Source: Dysgonamonadaceae bacterium
Lineage (GTDB): Bacteria; Bacteroidota; Bacteroidia; Bacteroidales; Azobacteroidaceae
DNA: 13,428 nt
Reading direction: 5' to 3'
NCBI GenBank assembly: GCA_031261015.1
Contig: JAISKG010000159.1
Location: 1-13,428, forward strand
The notes beneath the pieces are model-generated. The model did not search any database. It saw only the letters and a program-made list of their open reading frames with translations, and was not told where the DNA came from. Shown here one piece after another: positions 6,653 to 13,318 of the stretch (the stretch's first letter is position 1; every line of letters starts with the position of its first letter). The position numbers and the translations under genes are program-made.

Positions 6653-7636
6653 TTATTTTTTAATTGTCTTCTCAATTGTCTTCAATTCTTCCAAATAAGC
6701 CTGTTCAACAGGCGTAATTTCCTGCGCTTTATATTTGCGATACTCTTCTTCGGCTTTCTCCAACGCTTTATCACGGCTCACCGTTCCCGAATGTTGTAAA
6801 ATCGTTTTGTCAAAAGTAGCAATCAGTTTATCTAATTGAGCAATCCAATCTTTCATATACATCGGTTTGTGTTCCATTGCCTTGACTTCTGCTAAATCGA
6901 AAAATGAGGAAACAATATTATTCAAAATTTTTAATTCTCGTTGTTCCAAGTAATTTTTTGCAATGGAAATATCCTTTTTACTGACGCCGCTACCTGAAAA
7001 ACTCAACAATCCCATAAACGGCTTGCCTGCATTGGCGCGAGCGGCAATAATTTCGGCGGCCGTATGCCCGTGAGCAGCATAATGCAGTTTGTTTTGTACA
7101 ATTTGGAAAAATTTGATTGATTCGGCGGCTCGCGGATTATAGTCAATACTCGTGGCGTACAAATCAAGCACTTGCCGGTAAAGCACTTTTTCCGATGAGC
7201 GAATATCGCGAATACGGTCTAAAAGTTCGTACCAATAGCGGCCACCGCCATTGCCTTTGAGCCGCTCGTCATCCATCGTAAAACCTTTGACAATATATTC
7301 TTTCAAACGTTGTGTAGCCCAAATGCGGAAACTTGTTGCTACAAGCGAATTGATACGGTATCCGAGCGAAATTATCATATCAAGGTTGTAATGTTCCATT
7401 TCGTAGGTTTTCCCGTTTGCGGCAACTGTTCGGAATTTCCGAACAGTTGAATCGTAACTCAATTCGCCCTCTTCAAAAATATGCTTAATATGTTCGCTCA
7501 CATTGGATTTAGTTGTTTGAAACAATTCCGTCAGTTGACGATTAGTCAACCAAATCGTTTCGTTCTCAAATCGAACATCTACTTTTGCCGTACCGTCAGC
7601 CAACTGATAAATAAGAATTTCTTGATTTTCGTTCAT
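6653..7636 (-). CDS. RhuM-family protein (virulence-associated, putative DNA-binding)
   Basis: This is a 327-residue protein from the ATG at 7636. The N-terminus (LIYQLADGTAKVDVRFENET) leads into a helix-turn-helix-like stretch, WLTNRQLTELFQTTKSNVSE (29-48). Next come 'YNLDMIISLGYRINS' (83-97) and 'RIWATQRLKEYIVKGFTMDDERL', the RhuM hallmark. 'QNKLHYAAHGHTAAEII..RA' follows at 181-201, and the C-terminus is charged. The family is named after rhuM of Salmonella pathogenicity island 3; its biochemical role is not established, and relatives often sit near restriction or mobile loci. The frame can be extended to a TTG at 7672 and an ATG at 7660. However, the TTG is part of the promoter's -7 box and the ATG is within a few bases of the predicted transcription start, so 7636 is preferred. 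The gene stands alone, divergent from gcvH. Confidence 0.85.
   Translation of the reverse strand: MNENQEILIYQLADGTAKVDVRFENETIWLTNRQLTELFQTTKSNVSEHIKHIFEEGELSYDSTVRKFRTVAANGKTYEMEHYNLDMIISLGYRINSLVATSFRIWATQRLKEYIVKGFTMDDERLKGNGGGRYWYELLDRIRDIRSSEKVLYRQVLDLYATSIDYNPRAAESIKFFQIVQNKLHYAAHGHTAAEIIAARANAGKPFMGLLSFSGSGVSKKDISIAKNYLEQRELKILNNIVSSFFDLAEVKAMEHKPMYMKDWIAQLDKLIATFDKTILQHSGTVSRDKALEKAEEEYRKYKAQEITPVEQAYLEELKTIEKTIKK
7423..7449. repeat. Perfect 27-bp palindrome within the RhuM coding sequence
   Basis: Arms CAACTGTTCGGAA (7423-7435) and TTCCGAACAGTTG (7437-7449) are exact reverse complements around a single central T. The segment encodes residues 63-72 of the RhuM protein (STVRKFRTVA), so the DNA symmetry appears as a mirrored TVR.FRTV peptide. 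It may be a protein-binding site or an mRNA hairpin, or a by-product of the peptide sequence. Confidence 0.75.
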
Positions 7637-7669
7637 AGTCTTTGCTTTGTTTTTATTCATATCAGGGAG

Positions 7670-7701
7670 CAAAAATAGAGATAATCCCTCTATTTTTCAA
7701 A
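7670..7701 (-). promoter_or_regulatory. rhuM promoter with a built-in inverted repeat
   Basis: On the minus strand, the -33 box TTTG (7701-7698) and the -7 box TATTTTTG (7677-7670) are 20 bases apart. The spacer and most of the -7 box form a perfect inverted repeat: arms 7671-7680 and 7688-7697, AAAAATAGAG/CTCTATTTTT, with a 7-base centre. This placement would let a dimeric repressor block the polymerase. The predicted start is near 7666, about 30 bases before the ATG at 7636. Confidence 0.6.
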
Positions 7702-7706
7702 TTTCA

Positions 7707-7737
7707 TTGCACGTTTCCCCGATTTCCTTTATATTTG
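7707..7737 (+). promoter_or_regulatory. Promoter of the gcvH-purE-ispG operon
   Basis: TTG (7707-7709) and TATATTTG (7730-7737) are separated by 20 bases, a good fit to the Bacteroidetes housekeeping promoter. The predicted start near 7742 gives a leader of about 25 bases. The rhuM promoter on the other strand begins 6 bases away, so the two divergent promoters lie back to back. Confidence 0.65.
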
Positions 7738-7765
7738 CGCTTTAATCTTTTAATACGAAAAAACA

Positions 7766-8146
7766 ATGAATTTTCCCAACAATGTGAAGTACACCGCCGA
7801 TCACGAATGGATCCGGGTGGAAGGTGAAACGGCTTTTGTCGGCATTACCGATTATGCTCAAGATCAATTAGGCGAGATTGTTTTCGTCGATGTGGCTGTC
7901 GAAGGTGAAACGATTGAAAAAGAAGAAGTTTTCGGTTCAATCGAAGCTGTGAAAACCGTTTCGGATTTGCTGATGCCCGTCACCGGCGAAGTGCTGGAAG
8001 TCAATCCGGCTTTGGAAGAACAACCCGAATTGGTCAACTCCGATCCTTACGGCAAAGGCTGGGTCATCCGCATCGCCGTGAAAGAAGCCGGCCAATTGGA
8101 CGGATTGATGAACGCCGACGCTTACCGGCAACATATTGGCGAATAA
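7766..8146 (+). CDS. gcvH: Glycine cleavage system H protein
   Basis: This is a 126-residue lipoyl carrier of the glycine cleavage complex. It shuttles the aminomethyl group from glycine between the P, T and L proteins in the cytoplasm. The family pattern is complete: 'YTADHEWI' near the start, '[20 protein letters not shown]' in the middle, the lipoylation motif '[12 protein letters not shown]' with K63 as the modified lysine, then 'GEVLEVN' and '[10 protein letters not shown]'. The length is the usual one. No gcvT or gcvP is adjacent, as is often the case in Bacteroidetes. It is first in the operon; purE starts 6 bases after its stop. Confidence 0.95.
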   Translation: MNFPNNVKYTADHEWIRVEGETAFVGITDYAQDQLGEIVFVDVAVEGETIEKEEVFGSIEAVKTVSDLLMPVTGEVLEVNPALEEQPELVNSDPYGKGWVIRIAVKEAGQLDGLMNADAYRQHIGE

Positions 8147-8152
8147 CCGCGT

Positions 8153-8659
8153 ATGAAAGCACTTGTCAGTATCATTATGGGGAGCACTTCCGATCTCCCC
8201 ATCATGGAAAAAGCCGCCCAAATTTTCGACGAGTTTGAAATTCCGTTTGAGATGCACGCTTTGTCGGCGCACCGCACGCCGGCGGAAGTGGAAGAGTTTG
8301 CCAAAAACGCTCAAGCGCGCGGTATTCAAGTGATTATCGCCGCTGCGGGAATGGCTGCGCATCTTCCGGGAGTGATTGCTTCCATGACGACGGCTCCGGT
8401 TATCGGTGTACCTATCAATGCGAGCCTCGACGGCATAGACGCTTTGCTGGCTATTGTACAAATGCCGCCGGGTATTCCGGTCGCTACCGTCGGAATCAAC
8501 GCTTCCATGAACGCTGCGCTTTTGGCCGTGCAAATTTTAGCCGTCAAAGACGAGCATTTGCAAAGCCGCCTCGCCATTTACAAAGAAAATCTGAAGAAAA
8601 AAATCGTACAAGCCAACGAGGCTTTGTCGTCCGTGACTTTCCAATTTAAAACGAATTAA
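8153..8659 (+). CDS. purE: N5-carboxyaminoimidazole ribonucleotide mutase (class I PurE)
   Basis: This 168-residue enzyme converts N5-CAIR to CAIR in de novo purine synthesis. The active-site motifs are visible: 'GSTSD' (10-14), 'SAHRTP' (38-43, with the catalytic His40), 'AGMAAHLPG' (65-73) and '[10 protein letters not shown]' (103-112). The HRTP and AAHLPG forms mark class I (N5-CAIR mutase) rather than the class II AIR carboxylase; a PurK partner would be encoded elsewhere. The stop overlaps the ispG start by one base (TAATG), which suggests coupled translation. Confidence 0.95.
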   Translation: MKALVSIIMGSTSDLPIMEKAAQIFDEFEIPFEMHALSAHRTPAEVEEFAKNAQARGIQVIIAAAGMAAHLPGVIASMTTAPVIGVPINASLDGIDALLAIVQMPPGIPVATVGINASMNAALLAVQILAVKDEHLQSRLAIYKENLKKKIVQANEALSSVTFQFKTN

Positions 8660-10251
8660 TGTTGCGCAGAAAATCATCGGTCGTTCAAATCGGCGACACG
8701 CCGTTGGGCGGAAACAATCCGGTCCGGATTCAATCCATGACCAACACGTCCACGCTGGATACGGAAGGAAGTATCCGGCAATGTATTCGCATTATTGAAG
8801 CCGGCGGCGAATATGTGCGGCTGACGGCGCAAGGTGTGCGCGAAGCCGAAAATCTGCAAAACATCCGCGATGGATTGCGCGCCTTGAATTATTCCACACC
8901 GTTGATAGCCGACATTCATTTCAATCCCAAAGCGGCCGAAACAGCTGCCCGCATCGTCGAAAAAGTCCGCATTAATCCGGGAAATTTCGCTCCCGATTTT
9001 GAAAAAATTCAGGAACGTTTCATTCCGTTTTTAAATATCTGTAAAAAACACGGAACAGCGATCCGCATCGGAGTGAATCACGGCTCGTTGTCGGAACGCA
9101 TCCTGAATCGCTACGGCGATACGCCCGAAGGCATGGTCGAATCGTGCATGGAATTTCTACGTATTTGCGTGGCCGAGCACTTCGAGAATGTCGTTATTTC
9201 CATGAAAGCGTCGAGTACGTGGGTGATGGTGCATGCTGTACTCCTGCTGGCGAAGCAGATGGAGCGCGAAGGCATGGCTTTTCCTCTGCATCTGGGCGTG
9301 ACCGAAGCCGGCGAAGGCGAGGACGGACGAATCAAATCGGCCGTAGGCATCGGCGCTTTGTTAGCTGAAGGTATTGGCGACACGATCCGCGTTTCGTTGA
9401 GCGAAGATCCCGAAGCCGAAATTCCCGTCGCCCGCTTATTAGTCGATTATATTCAAAAACAAAGCGCGGAAATCTTTGTACTTCCTAATGTTGAAGAAGG
9501 ACGTGCAACCGGCATTCCGCTCGTTATTTCCGACCGTTCAAAAATCAGCGACGTAATTGATAATGATTCCAACCGGATTCCCGACCGGATTTATACCGGA
9601 AAATCAACAGAAATGACCGCCGTAGATGCTTCCGAATTAACAGAAGAAATTATTTCACAACTCAAGCAACAGCCGGAAAATTTGATTCTTTTACACGCAA
9701 AAAACAACAATAGTTACGCTCAAAAGGCCGCGATTGCCGTTTTACAAAAAGCGTCCGTCGCCAATCCGGTCATTTTATGGAATACATACAACGAAAGCGA
9801 TTTGAGCGCGTTTCAAATCAAAGCCGCCGCCGATTGCGGTTCTTTCTTCTTAGATCGCTTGGTCGGCGGATTGATGTTGAGCAATACGAATCCTGTTCTT
9901 TCTCCGCAAGCGATTGATGCTTGCAGCTTTGGCATTCTTCAAGCCGCCGGAAGGCGCATTACGCAAACCGAATATATTTCCTGTCCGAGTTGCGGACGAA
10001 CGTTATTTGATTTGCAAACCGTACTTCACAAAGTAAAAGCGGCAACTTCTCATCTCAAAGGCTTGAAAATTGCCGTGATGGGTTGCATCGTGAACGGCCC
10101 GGGCGAGATGGCCGATGCCGATTACGGTTATGTCGGTGCGAGCAAGGGGAAAATCAGTCTTTACAAAGGGAAGACCTGCGTGATGAAGAATATTCCGGAG
10201 GAGGAAGCGGTGGAGCGATTGATTGAGTTGATTGATTCTTGCGAAAAATGA
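8659..10251 (+). CDS. ispG: 4-hydroxy-3-methylbut-2-en-1-yl diphosphate synthase (long-form IspG)
   Basis: This 530-residue [4Fe-4S] enzyme of the MEP isoprenoid pathway reduces MEcPP to HMBPP. The TIM-barrel half is clear: 'NPVRIQSMTNTSTLDTE' (20-36), 'ADIHFNPKAAE' (84-94), 'IRIGVNHGSLSERIL' (135-149) and 'LGVTEAGEGEDGRIKSAVGIG' around 212-232. A central insert domain (about 270-430) identifies the three-domain form of Bacteroidetes and plastids. The iron-sulfur domain has 'SCPSCGRTLFDL' (C442, C445) and 'GCIVNGPGEMADADYGYVG' (C476 as third ligand, E483 as the expected catalytic acid). As I recall, Bacteroides homologues exceed 600 residues. Here the stretch after NPGNF (107-110) and the insert domain are both shorter. 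All catalytic residues are present. It is last in the operon. Confidence 0.95.
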   Translation: MLRRKSSVVQIGDTPLGGNNPVRIQSMTNTSTLDTEGSIRQCIRIIEAGGEYVRLTAQGVREAENLQNIRDGLRALNYSTPLIADIHFNPKAAETAARIVEKVRINPGNFAPDFEKIQERFIPFLNICKKHGTAIRIGVNHGSLSERILNRYGDTPEGMVESCMEFLRICVAEHFENVVISMKASSTWVMVHAVLLLAKQMEREGMAFPLHLGVTEAGEGEDGRIKSAVGIGALLAEGIGDTIRVSLSEDPEAEIPVARLLVDYIQKQSAEIFVLPNVEEGRATGIPLVISDRSKISDVIDNDSNRIPDRIYTGKSTEMTAVDASELTEEIISQLKQQPENLILLHAKNNNSYAQKAAIAVLQKASVANPVILWNTYNESDLSAFQIKAAADCGSFFLDRLVGGLMLSNTNPVLSPQAIDACSFGILQAAGRRITQTEYISCPSCGRTLFDLQTVLHKVKAATSHLKGLKIAVMGCIVNGPGEMADADYGYVGASKGKISLYKGKTCVMKNIPEEEAVERLIELIDSCEK

Positions 10252-10367
10252 ATTACATACAATAAAACAAAGTATTGTTTCTATCTTATTGAAATCCCTT
10301 ATCGCCAACGGAACAACCTTCGTAGCCACAGAATAGCAATACGATTTGACCTTATTTTTTACAAATT
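10252..10367. other. Intergenic gap between convergent genes
   Basis: ispG (rightward) and the LRR gene (leftward) end on either side of this gap. A weak AT-only hairpin is possible at 10259-10278 (ACAATA/TATTGT, 8-base loop) or, alternatively, at 10265-10280 (AAACAA/TTGTTT, 4-base loop). It is followed by TTCTATCTTATT rather than a clean T-tract. It might help to end ispG transcription but is not convincing. No gene or other structure is visible. Confidence 0.3.
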
Positions 10368-11744
10368 TTACCGGTTTATAATCATTTTCATTGTCTTGCC
10401 CTCAGCTTGAACGACATAGATTCCTTTCGGCAGATGTTGCACCGAAATCGCTTCGCCGGGAACGACCGTGCGTTTTAACACGATTTTGCCGTTGACATCC
10501 AATACGGTTATCTGCATACTTTGCGAAATTCCGCCGATGTAGAAGTTTTCCGAAACGGGATTCGGATAAATCCGCAGGAATGGATTCGCTTCTATCGTTT
10601 CTATTCGGGCGGAGAGGCTTTCCTGAATGGAAAGGAAATCCTGCCAGGCGGTGGCCATCGCATATTGTTGCTTGCTGCCGATCGGCACGTGCAGTGTACA
10701 GGAAGATTTATCAACGCCATAAAAACTGTTATTAACGGCAGAGGGTGGAGAGATGCGGTACGCATAGATATTTTTCAGAGCGCTGCAATACTCAAAAGCA
10801 CCCATCCCTATACTTGTTACACTACTTGGAATTGTAATCGAAGTCAAAGCACCACACCCAGCAAAGGTAAAACCTTCTATACTTGCTACGCCATCCGGAA
10901 TCGTAACTGAAGTCAAAGCACCACATATAACAAAAGCGTATGCTCCTATACTTTTCACACTTTCGGGAATCGTAACAGAAGTCAGAGCACTGCAGGACTC
11001 AAAAGCACCCATCCCTATACTTGTTACACTACTTGGAATTGTAACCGAAGTCAAAACATTACACCCAGCAAAAGTATAATTTTCTATACTCGCTACGCCA
11101 TCCGGAATCGTAACTGAAGTCAGAGCAATGCATAAAGCAAAAGCATAACTTCCTATATTCGTTACGCCACCCGGAATCGTAACAGAAGTCAGATTCAGAC
11201 AAGCCAAAAAGGCACAACTTGGAATAACAGTTACATTACTGCCAATGTTGACCGTTCTTAAATTTTCGCAATTTCCAAAAACAGGGATAGAAAAACTTCC
11301 CATCATTGTACACTTAGTTGCATTGAAATTGACGGTTGTTAGACCAACGCAACTGCCAAAAGCAGCAGGCCCAATGCTCGTCACACCCTCTGGAATCGTA
11401 ATGGAAGTCAGATTAGCGCAACTGGCAAAAGCCGCTTCTTCTATACTTGTTACGCTGGCGGGAATCGAAATAGAAGTCAGATTACTGCACTTGAAAAAAG
11501 CATATTCCCCAATACTCGTTACCCCTGTTTCTATTATGACCGTTTGAAGGTCATAAAAAGATCGCCAGGGAGCGAGAGAAATCACATTATCATAATTACT
11601 CATCGCCCCAACCCCTGTAATTGTTAATGTTTTAGTAGAACTATTATACGTCCATGTCAGCTCATTCCCGCATTTTCCGCTTTGCGAGAAACTACTCGTT
11701 ACACTCAGCACAAGAAGCGCTATTAAGAACAAATTCTTTTTCAT
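10368..11744 (-). CDS. BspA-like leucine-rich-repeat surface protein with T9SS type A tail
   Basis: This is a 458-residue protein. The signal peptide is about 1-21 (SSFSQ|S). Residues 25-80 are the typical BspA-family entry (CGNELTWTY, LTITGVGAM, APW). About ten LRR_5-type repeats of 23 residues follow to about 325, with the pattern LTSVTIP..VTSIG..AF..C. One copy (about 140-160, NATKCTMMGSFSIPVFGNCE) is irregular. A closing segment (YRISPPSAV, 'LHVPIGSKQQYAMATAWQDF') is common in this family. Residues about 388-458 are a T9SS sorting domain ('LRIYPNPVSENF' to 'KTMKMIINR'). Relatives such as BspA of oral Bacteroidetes mediate binding to host proteins or other cells; an adhesin role here is inference. 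It has its own promoter at 11773-11803 and converges on ispG. Confidence 0.92.
   Translation of the reverse strand: MKKNLFLIALLVLSVTSSFSQSGKCGNELTWTYNSSTKTLTITGVGAMSNYDNVISLAPWRSFYDLQTVIIETGVTSIGEYAFFKCSNLTSISIPASVTSIEEAAFASCANLTSITIPEGVTSIGPAAFGSCVGLTTVNFNATKCTMMGSFSIPVFGNCENLRTVNIGSNVTVIPSCAFLACLNLTSVTIPGGVTNIGSYAFALCIALTSVTIPDGVASIENYTFAGCNVLTSVTIPSSVTSIGMGAFESCSALTSVTIPESVKSIGAYAFVICGALTSVTIPDGVASIEGFTFAGCGALTSITIPSSVTSIGMGAFEYCSALKNIYAYRISPPSAVNNSFYGVDKSSCTLHVPIGSKQQYAMATAWQDFLSIQESLSARIETIEANPFLRIYPNPVSENFYIGGISQSMQITVLDVNGKIVLKRTVVPGEAISVQHLPKGIYVVQAEGKTMKMIINR
10776..11126 (-). repeat. 207-bp higher-order repeat within the LRR gene
   Basis: The segment at about 10776-10919 recurs at 10983-11126 at an offset of exactly 207 bases, that is three 23-residue LRR units. 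The block 10790-10837 is identical to 10997-11044 (48 bases), and most of the rest differs at scattered positions. At the protein level, 'PSSVTSIGMGAFE.CSAL' and 'LTSVTIPDGVASIE..TFAGC' each appear twice. This points to recent duplication of a three-repeat block rather than of single repeats. Confidence 0.8.
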
Positions 11745-11772
11745 ATTGTAATTAATTTTATGAATTACAAGG

Positions 11773-11803
11773 CAAATATAGGATATATTTTTATCATTTA
11801 CAA
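11773..11803 (-). promoter_or_regulatory. Promoter of the LRR gene
   Basis: On the minus strand, TATATTTG (11780-11773) is the -7 box, and TTG (11803-11801), 20 bases upstream, is the -33 box. That TTG is also the last sense codon of the glutamine synthetase gene. A short inverted repeat (11774-11780 with 11784-11790, 3-base centre) covers the -7 box but is AT-only. The predicted start is near 11769, 25 bases before the ATG at 11744. Confidence 0.6.
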
Positions 11804-13249
11804 CCCAAAAATAATCTTCTCCTCTTTATAATTTTCCAAAAGATTAATGATTTTATCAATCAAATCCGGACTGAAAACGCCGCCCTCTTCGTATATTTTA
11901 CGTTGTTCGTTCAATTGCTCGGCGCTTTCCCGGCAAGAAGTCGGCAGGTGTTTCAATTCGCGTACTTTTTCCTTGTGTTCTTCCGAATGAATATTCACAT
12001 CGACATACGTTTTCTTGGCTATTTCCAGCGCATCGGGCATTTGAATGCCGTAAGCCGCCGCCGTAGCTAACCCTGCCAACAGCAAATAAATATCGGCCGT
12101 AGCATCGGGCGAACGCATTTCAATGGTCTGCTTGTATTCGGCGTTGTGAGCAACCGGCTTTTCCAAAGGATTGATTTTCGCCGACATATCGGTTTTGGCA
12201 GTCCATCCGAGCGGTACGCGGATCAGCACCGAACGGTTGGAATCGCCCCAACAAACGTTGGTAGGAGCTTCCTGATGCGGTACAAGCCGCAGGTACGAAC
12301 TCGGCCGCATATTGCCGAAAGCCGTCAGCGAGGGCGCCAGCGTGATAAAACCCGCAATGGTTTTGTGAGCAATATCCGTCAGTTTACCGTCTTTTACATA
12401 TTGATTGACTCCGTCTTTCACAATTCTTGTATGGACGTGCATCCCCGAACCCGCCTTGCCGGCGCTGATTTTGGGAGCAAAGGTGATGTCCAAACCGCGC
12501 TGATAGGCCAAATTGCGAATAATCCATTGTGCAATCAGCATCGTATCGGCCATTTGCTGGATTCTTGCAGGCAAAAATTCGATTTCGTTTTGCTCATACA
12601 TTTTTCCATCGTAGGTAAAATTACCCACCTCGTTGTGCCCATATTTGATCGTACCGCCGATGCATGCAATGTGAGCCATACACTCTTTGCGAAATTCGTT
12701 GAAACGAGCGTATGGCGAGGATTCGTGATAGCCCTTTTGATTAGGCACAGCAAAGGCGTCGCCCGTTTCGGACTGTCCTACAACGTAGTATTCGAGTTCC
12801 ACCATCGCTTCAAAAGTCATTCCCGTTTTTTCGGTAAAATACCTGTCTGCCTTTTGCAGCGTATATTCCGGCGATATCTCGAGCAAATCGCCTTTTCTGT
12901 CGAAAAACGAGCAGAGCAGACAAAGGGTAGGGCGGCTTGCAAACGGATCCACAAATGCCGTGCAGAAACGCGGAACCACATACAAATCGCTGCTGCTCGC
13001 CTCAATGTATGGAAACAAGGACGAGCCGTCCACTCTTTCGCCGAAAGTGAGAATGGAGTCGAGATATTCTTCGTTGTTAATCACAAAGTTAAGCGTTTTC
13101 AACTTATGGTCGGCTGCCGAATACATAAAATTGACAAACTCTATTTTGTTCTCAATAATGAACTTTTTAATATCTGCTCTGGTAAAATCTTTTGCGGATT
13201 TGCCTAAAAATGAAACGATTTCATTGACATTTTGAAACTGGTGATTCAT
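11798..13249 (-). CDS. glnA: Glutamine synthetase, type I-like
   Basis: This 483-residue cytoplasmic enzyme joins ammonia and glutamate with ATP. Motifs in order, in the numbering of a 488-residue frame from 13264: 'GERVDGSS' (75-82), the metal-site glutamates in 'VELEYYV' (155-161) and 'NEIEF' (226-230), 'GSGMHVH' (272-278), 'NRSVLIRVP' (343-351) and 'IEMRSPD' (381-387). The region equivalent to the E. coli adenylylation loop (around 424-450, ending 'LKHLPTSCRESAEQL') has no Tyr at the expected place, so control by adenylylation is unlikely. The frame can start at an ATG at 13264, but that is only about 7 bases from the predicted transcription start, so the ATG at 13249 is preferred. It is far shorter than the ~730-residue GSIII also common in Bacteroidetes. 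Confidence 0.88.
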   Translation of the reverse strand: MNHQFQNVNEIVSFLGKSAKDFTRADIKKFIIENKIEFVNFMYSAADHKLKTLNFVINNEEYLDSILTFGERVDGSSLFPYIEASSSDLYVVPRFCTAFVDPFASRPTLCLLCSFFDRKGDLLEISPEYTLQKADRYFTEKTGMTFEAMVELEYYVVGQSETGDAFAVPNQKGYHESSPYARFNEFRKECMAHIACIGGTIKYGHNEVGNFTYDGKMYEQNEIEFLPARIQQMADTMLIAQWIIRNLAYQRGLDITFAPKISAGKAGSGMHVHTRIVKDGVNQYVKDGKLTDIAHKTIAGFITLAPSLTAFGNMRPSSYLRLVPHQEAPTNVCWGDSNRSVLIRVPLGWTAKTDMSAKINPLEKPVAHNAEYKQTIEMRSPDATADIYLLLAGLATAAAYGIQMPDALEIAKKTYVDVNIHSEEHKEKVRELKHLPTSCRESAEQLNEQRKIYEEGGVFSPDLIDKIINLLENYKEEKIIFGL

Positions 13250-13258
13250 GACTTTTAT

Positions 13259-13290
13259 TTTCATCTATTTTTTTACAAATATAGATGAAA
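13259..13290. repeat. 10-bp-arm inverted repeat across the glnA promoter and start
   Basis: Arms TTTCATCTAT (13259-13268) and ATAGATGAAA (13281-13290) are exact reverse complements with a 12-base spacer. They bracket the predicted start site; the right arm includes part of the -7 box and the left arm covers the early leader and the ATG at 13264. The position suits a repressor operator or a 5' mRNA structure. Confidence 0.55.
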
Positions 13291-13305
13291 TTTTTCATAT
13301 TACAC
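13276..13305 (-). promoter_or_regulatory. Promoter of the glutamine synthetase gene
   Basis: On the minus strand, TATATTTG (13283-13276) is a perfect -7 box. The -33 triplet, 19 bases upstream, is GTG (13305-13303) instead of TTG, so promoter strength may depend on an activator. The predicted start is near 13271. The element lies just past the panC stop codon. Confidence 0.5.
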
Positions 13306-13318
13306 GCAGACAAATTTA

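Noticed and set aside
6653..7636. RhuM plus the efflux operon as a defence or toxin-antitoxin system
   Set aside because: The genes are separated by a promoter and an untranslated leader, there is no nuclease, methylase or small toxin-like partner, and the efflux operon is a standard tripartite pump.
7937..8533. A 198-codon minus-strand frame across gcvH and purE
   Set aside because: It spans two well-conserved genes on the opposite strand and its translation is rich in His, Arg and Ser without motifs, as expected for an antisense shadow.
10259..10280. Terminator for ispG
   Set aside because: The possible stems are six AT pairs and there is no continuous T-tract, so I list it only as a weak possibility in the intergenic entry.
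11535..11555. Short inverted repeat TATGACC/GGTCATA in the LRR gene
   Set aside because: Seven-base arms within coding sequence are expected by chance in a window of this size, and there is no regulatory context.
12146..13207. A 353-codon open frame on the plus strand opposite glutamine synthetase
   Set aside because: The minus-strand frame carries all glutamine synthetase motifs. The plus-strand translation has no recognisable domain and is a shadow created by codon bias.
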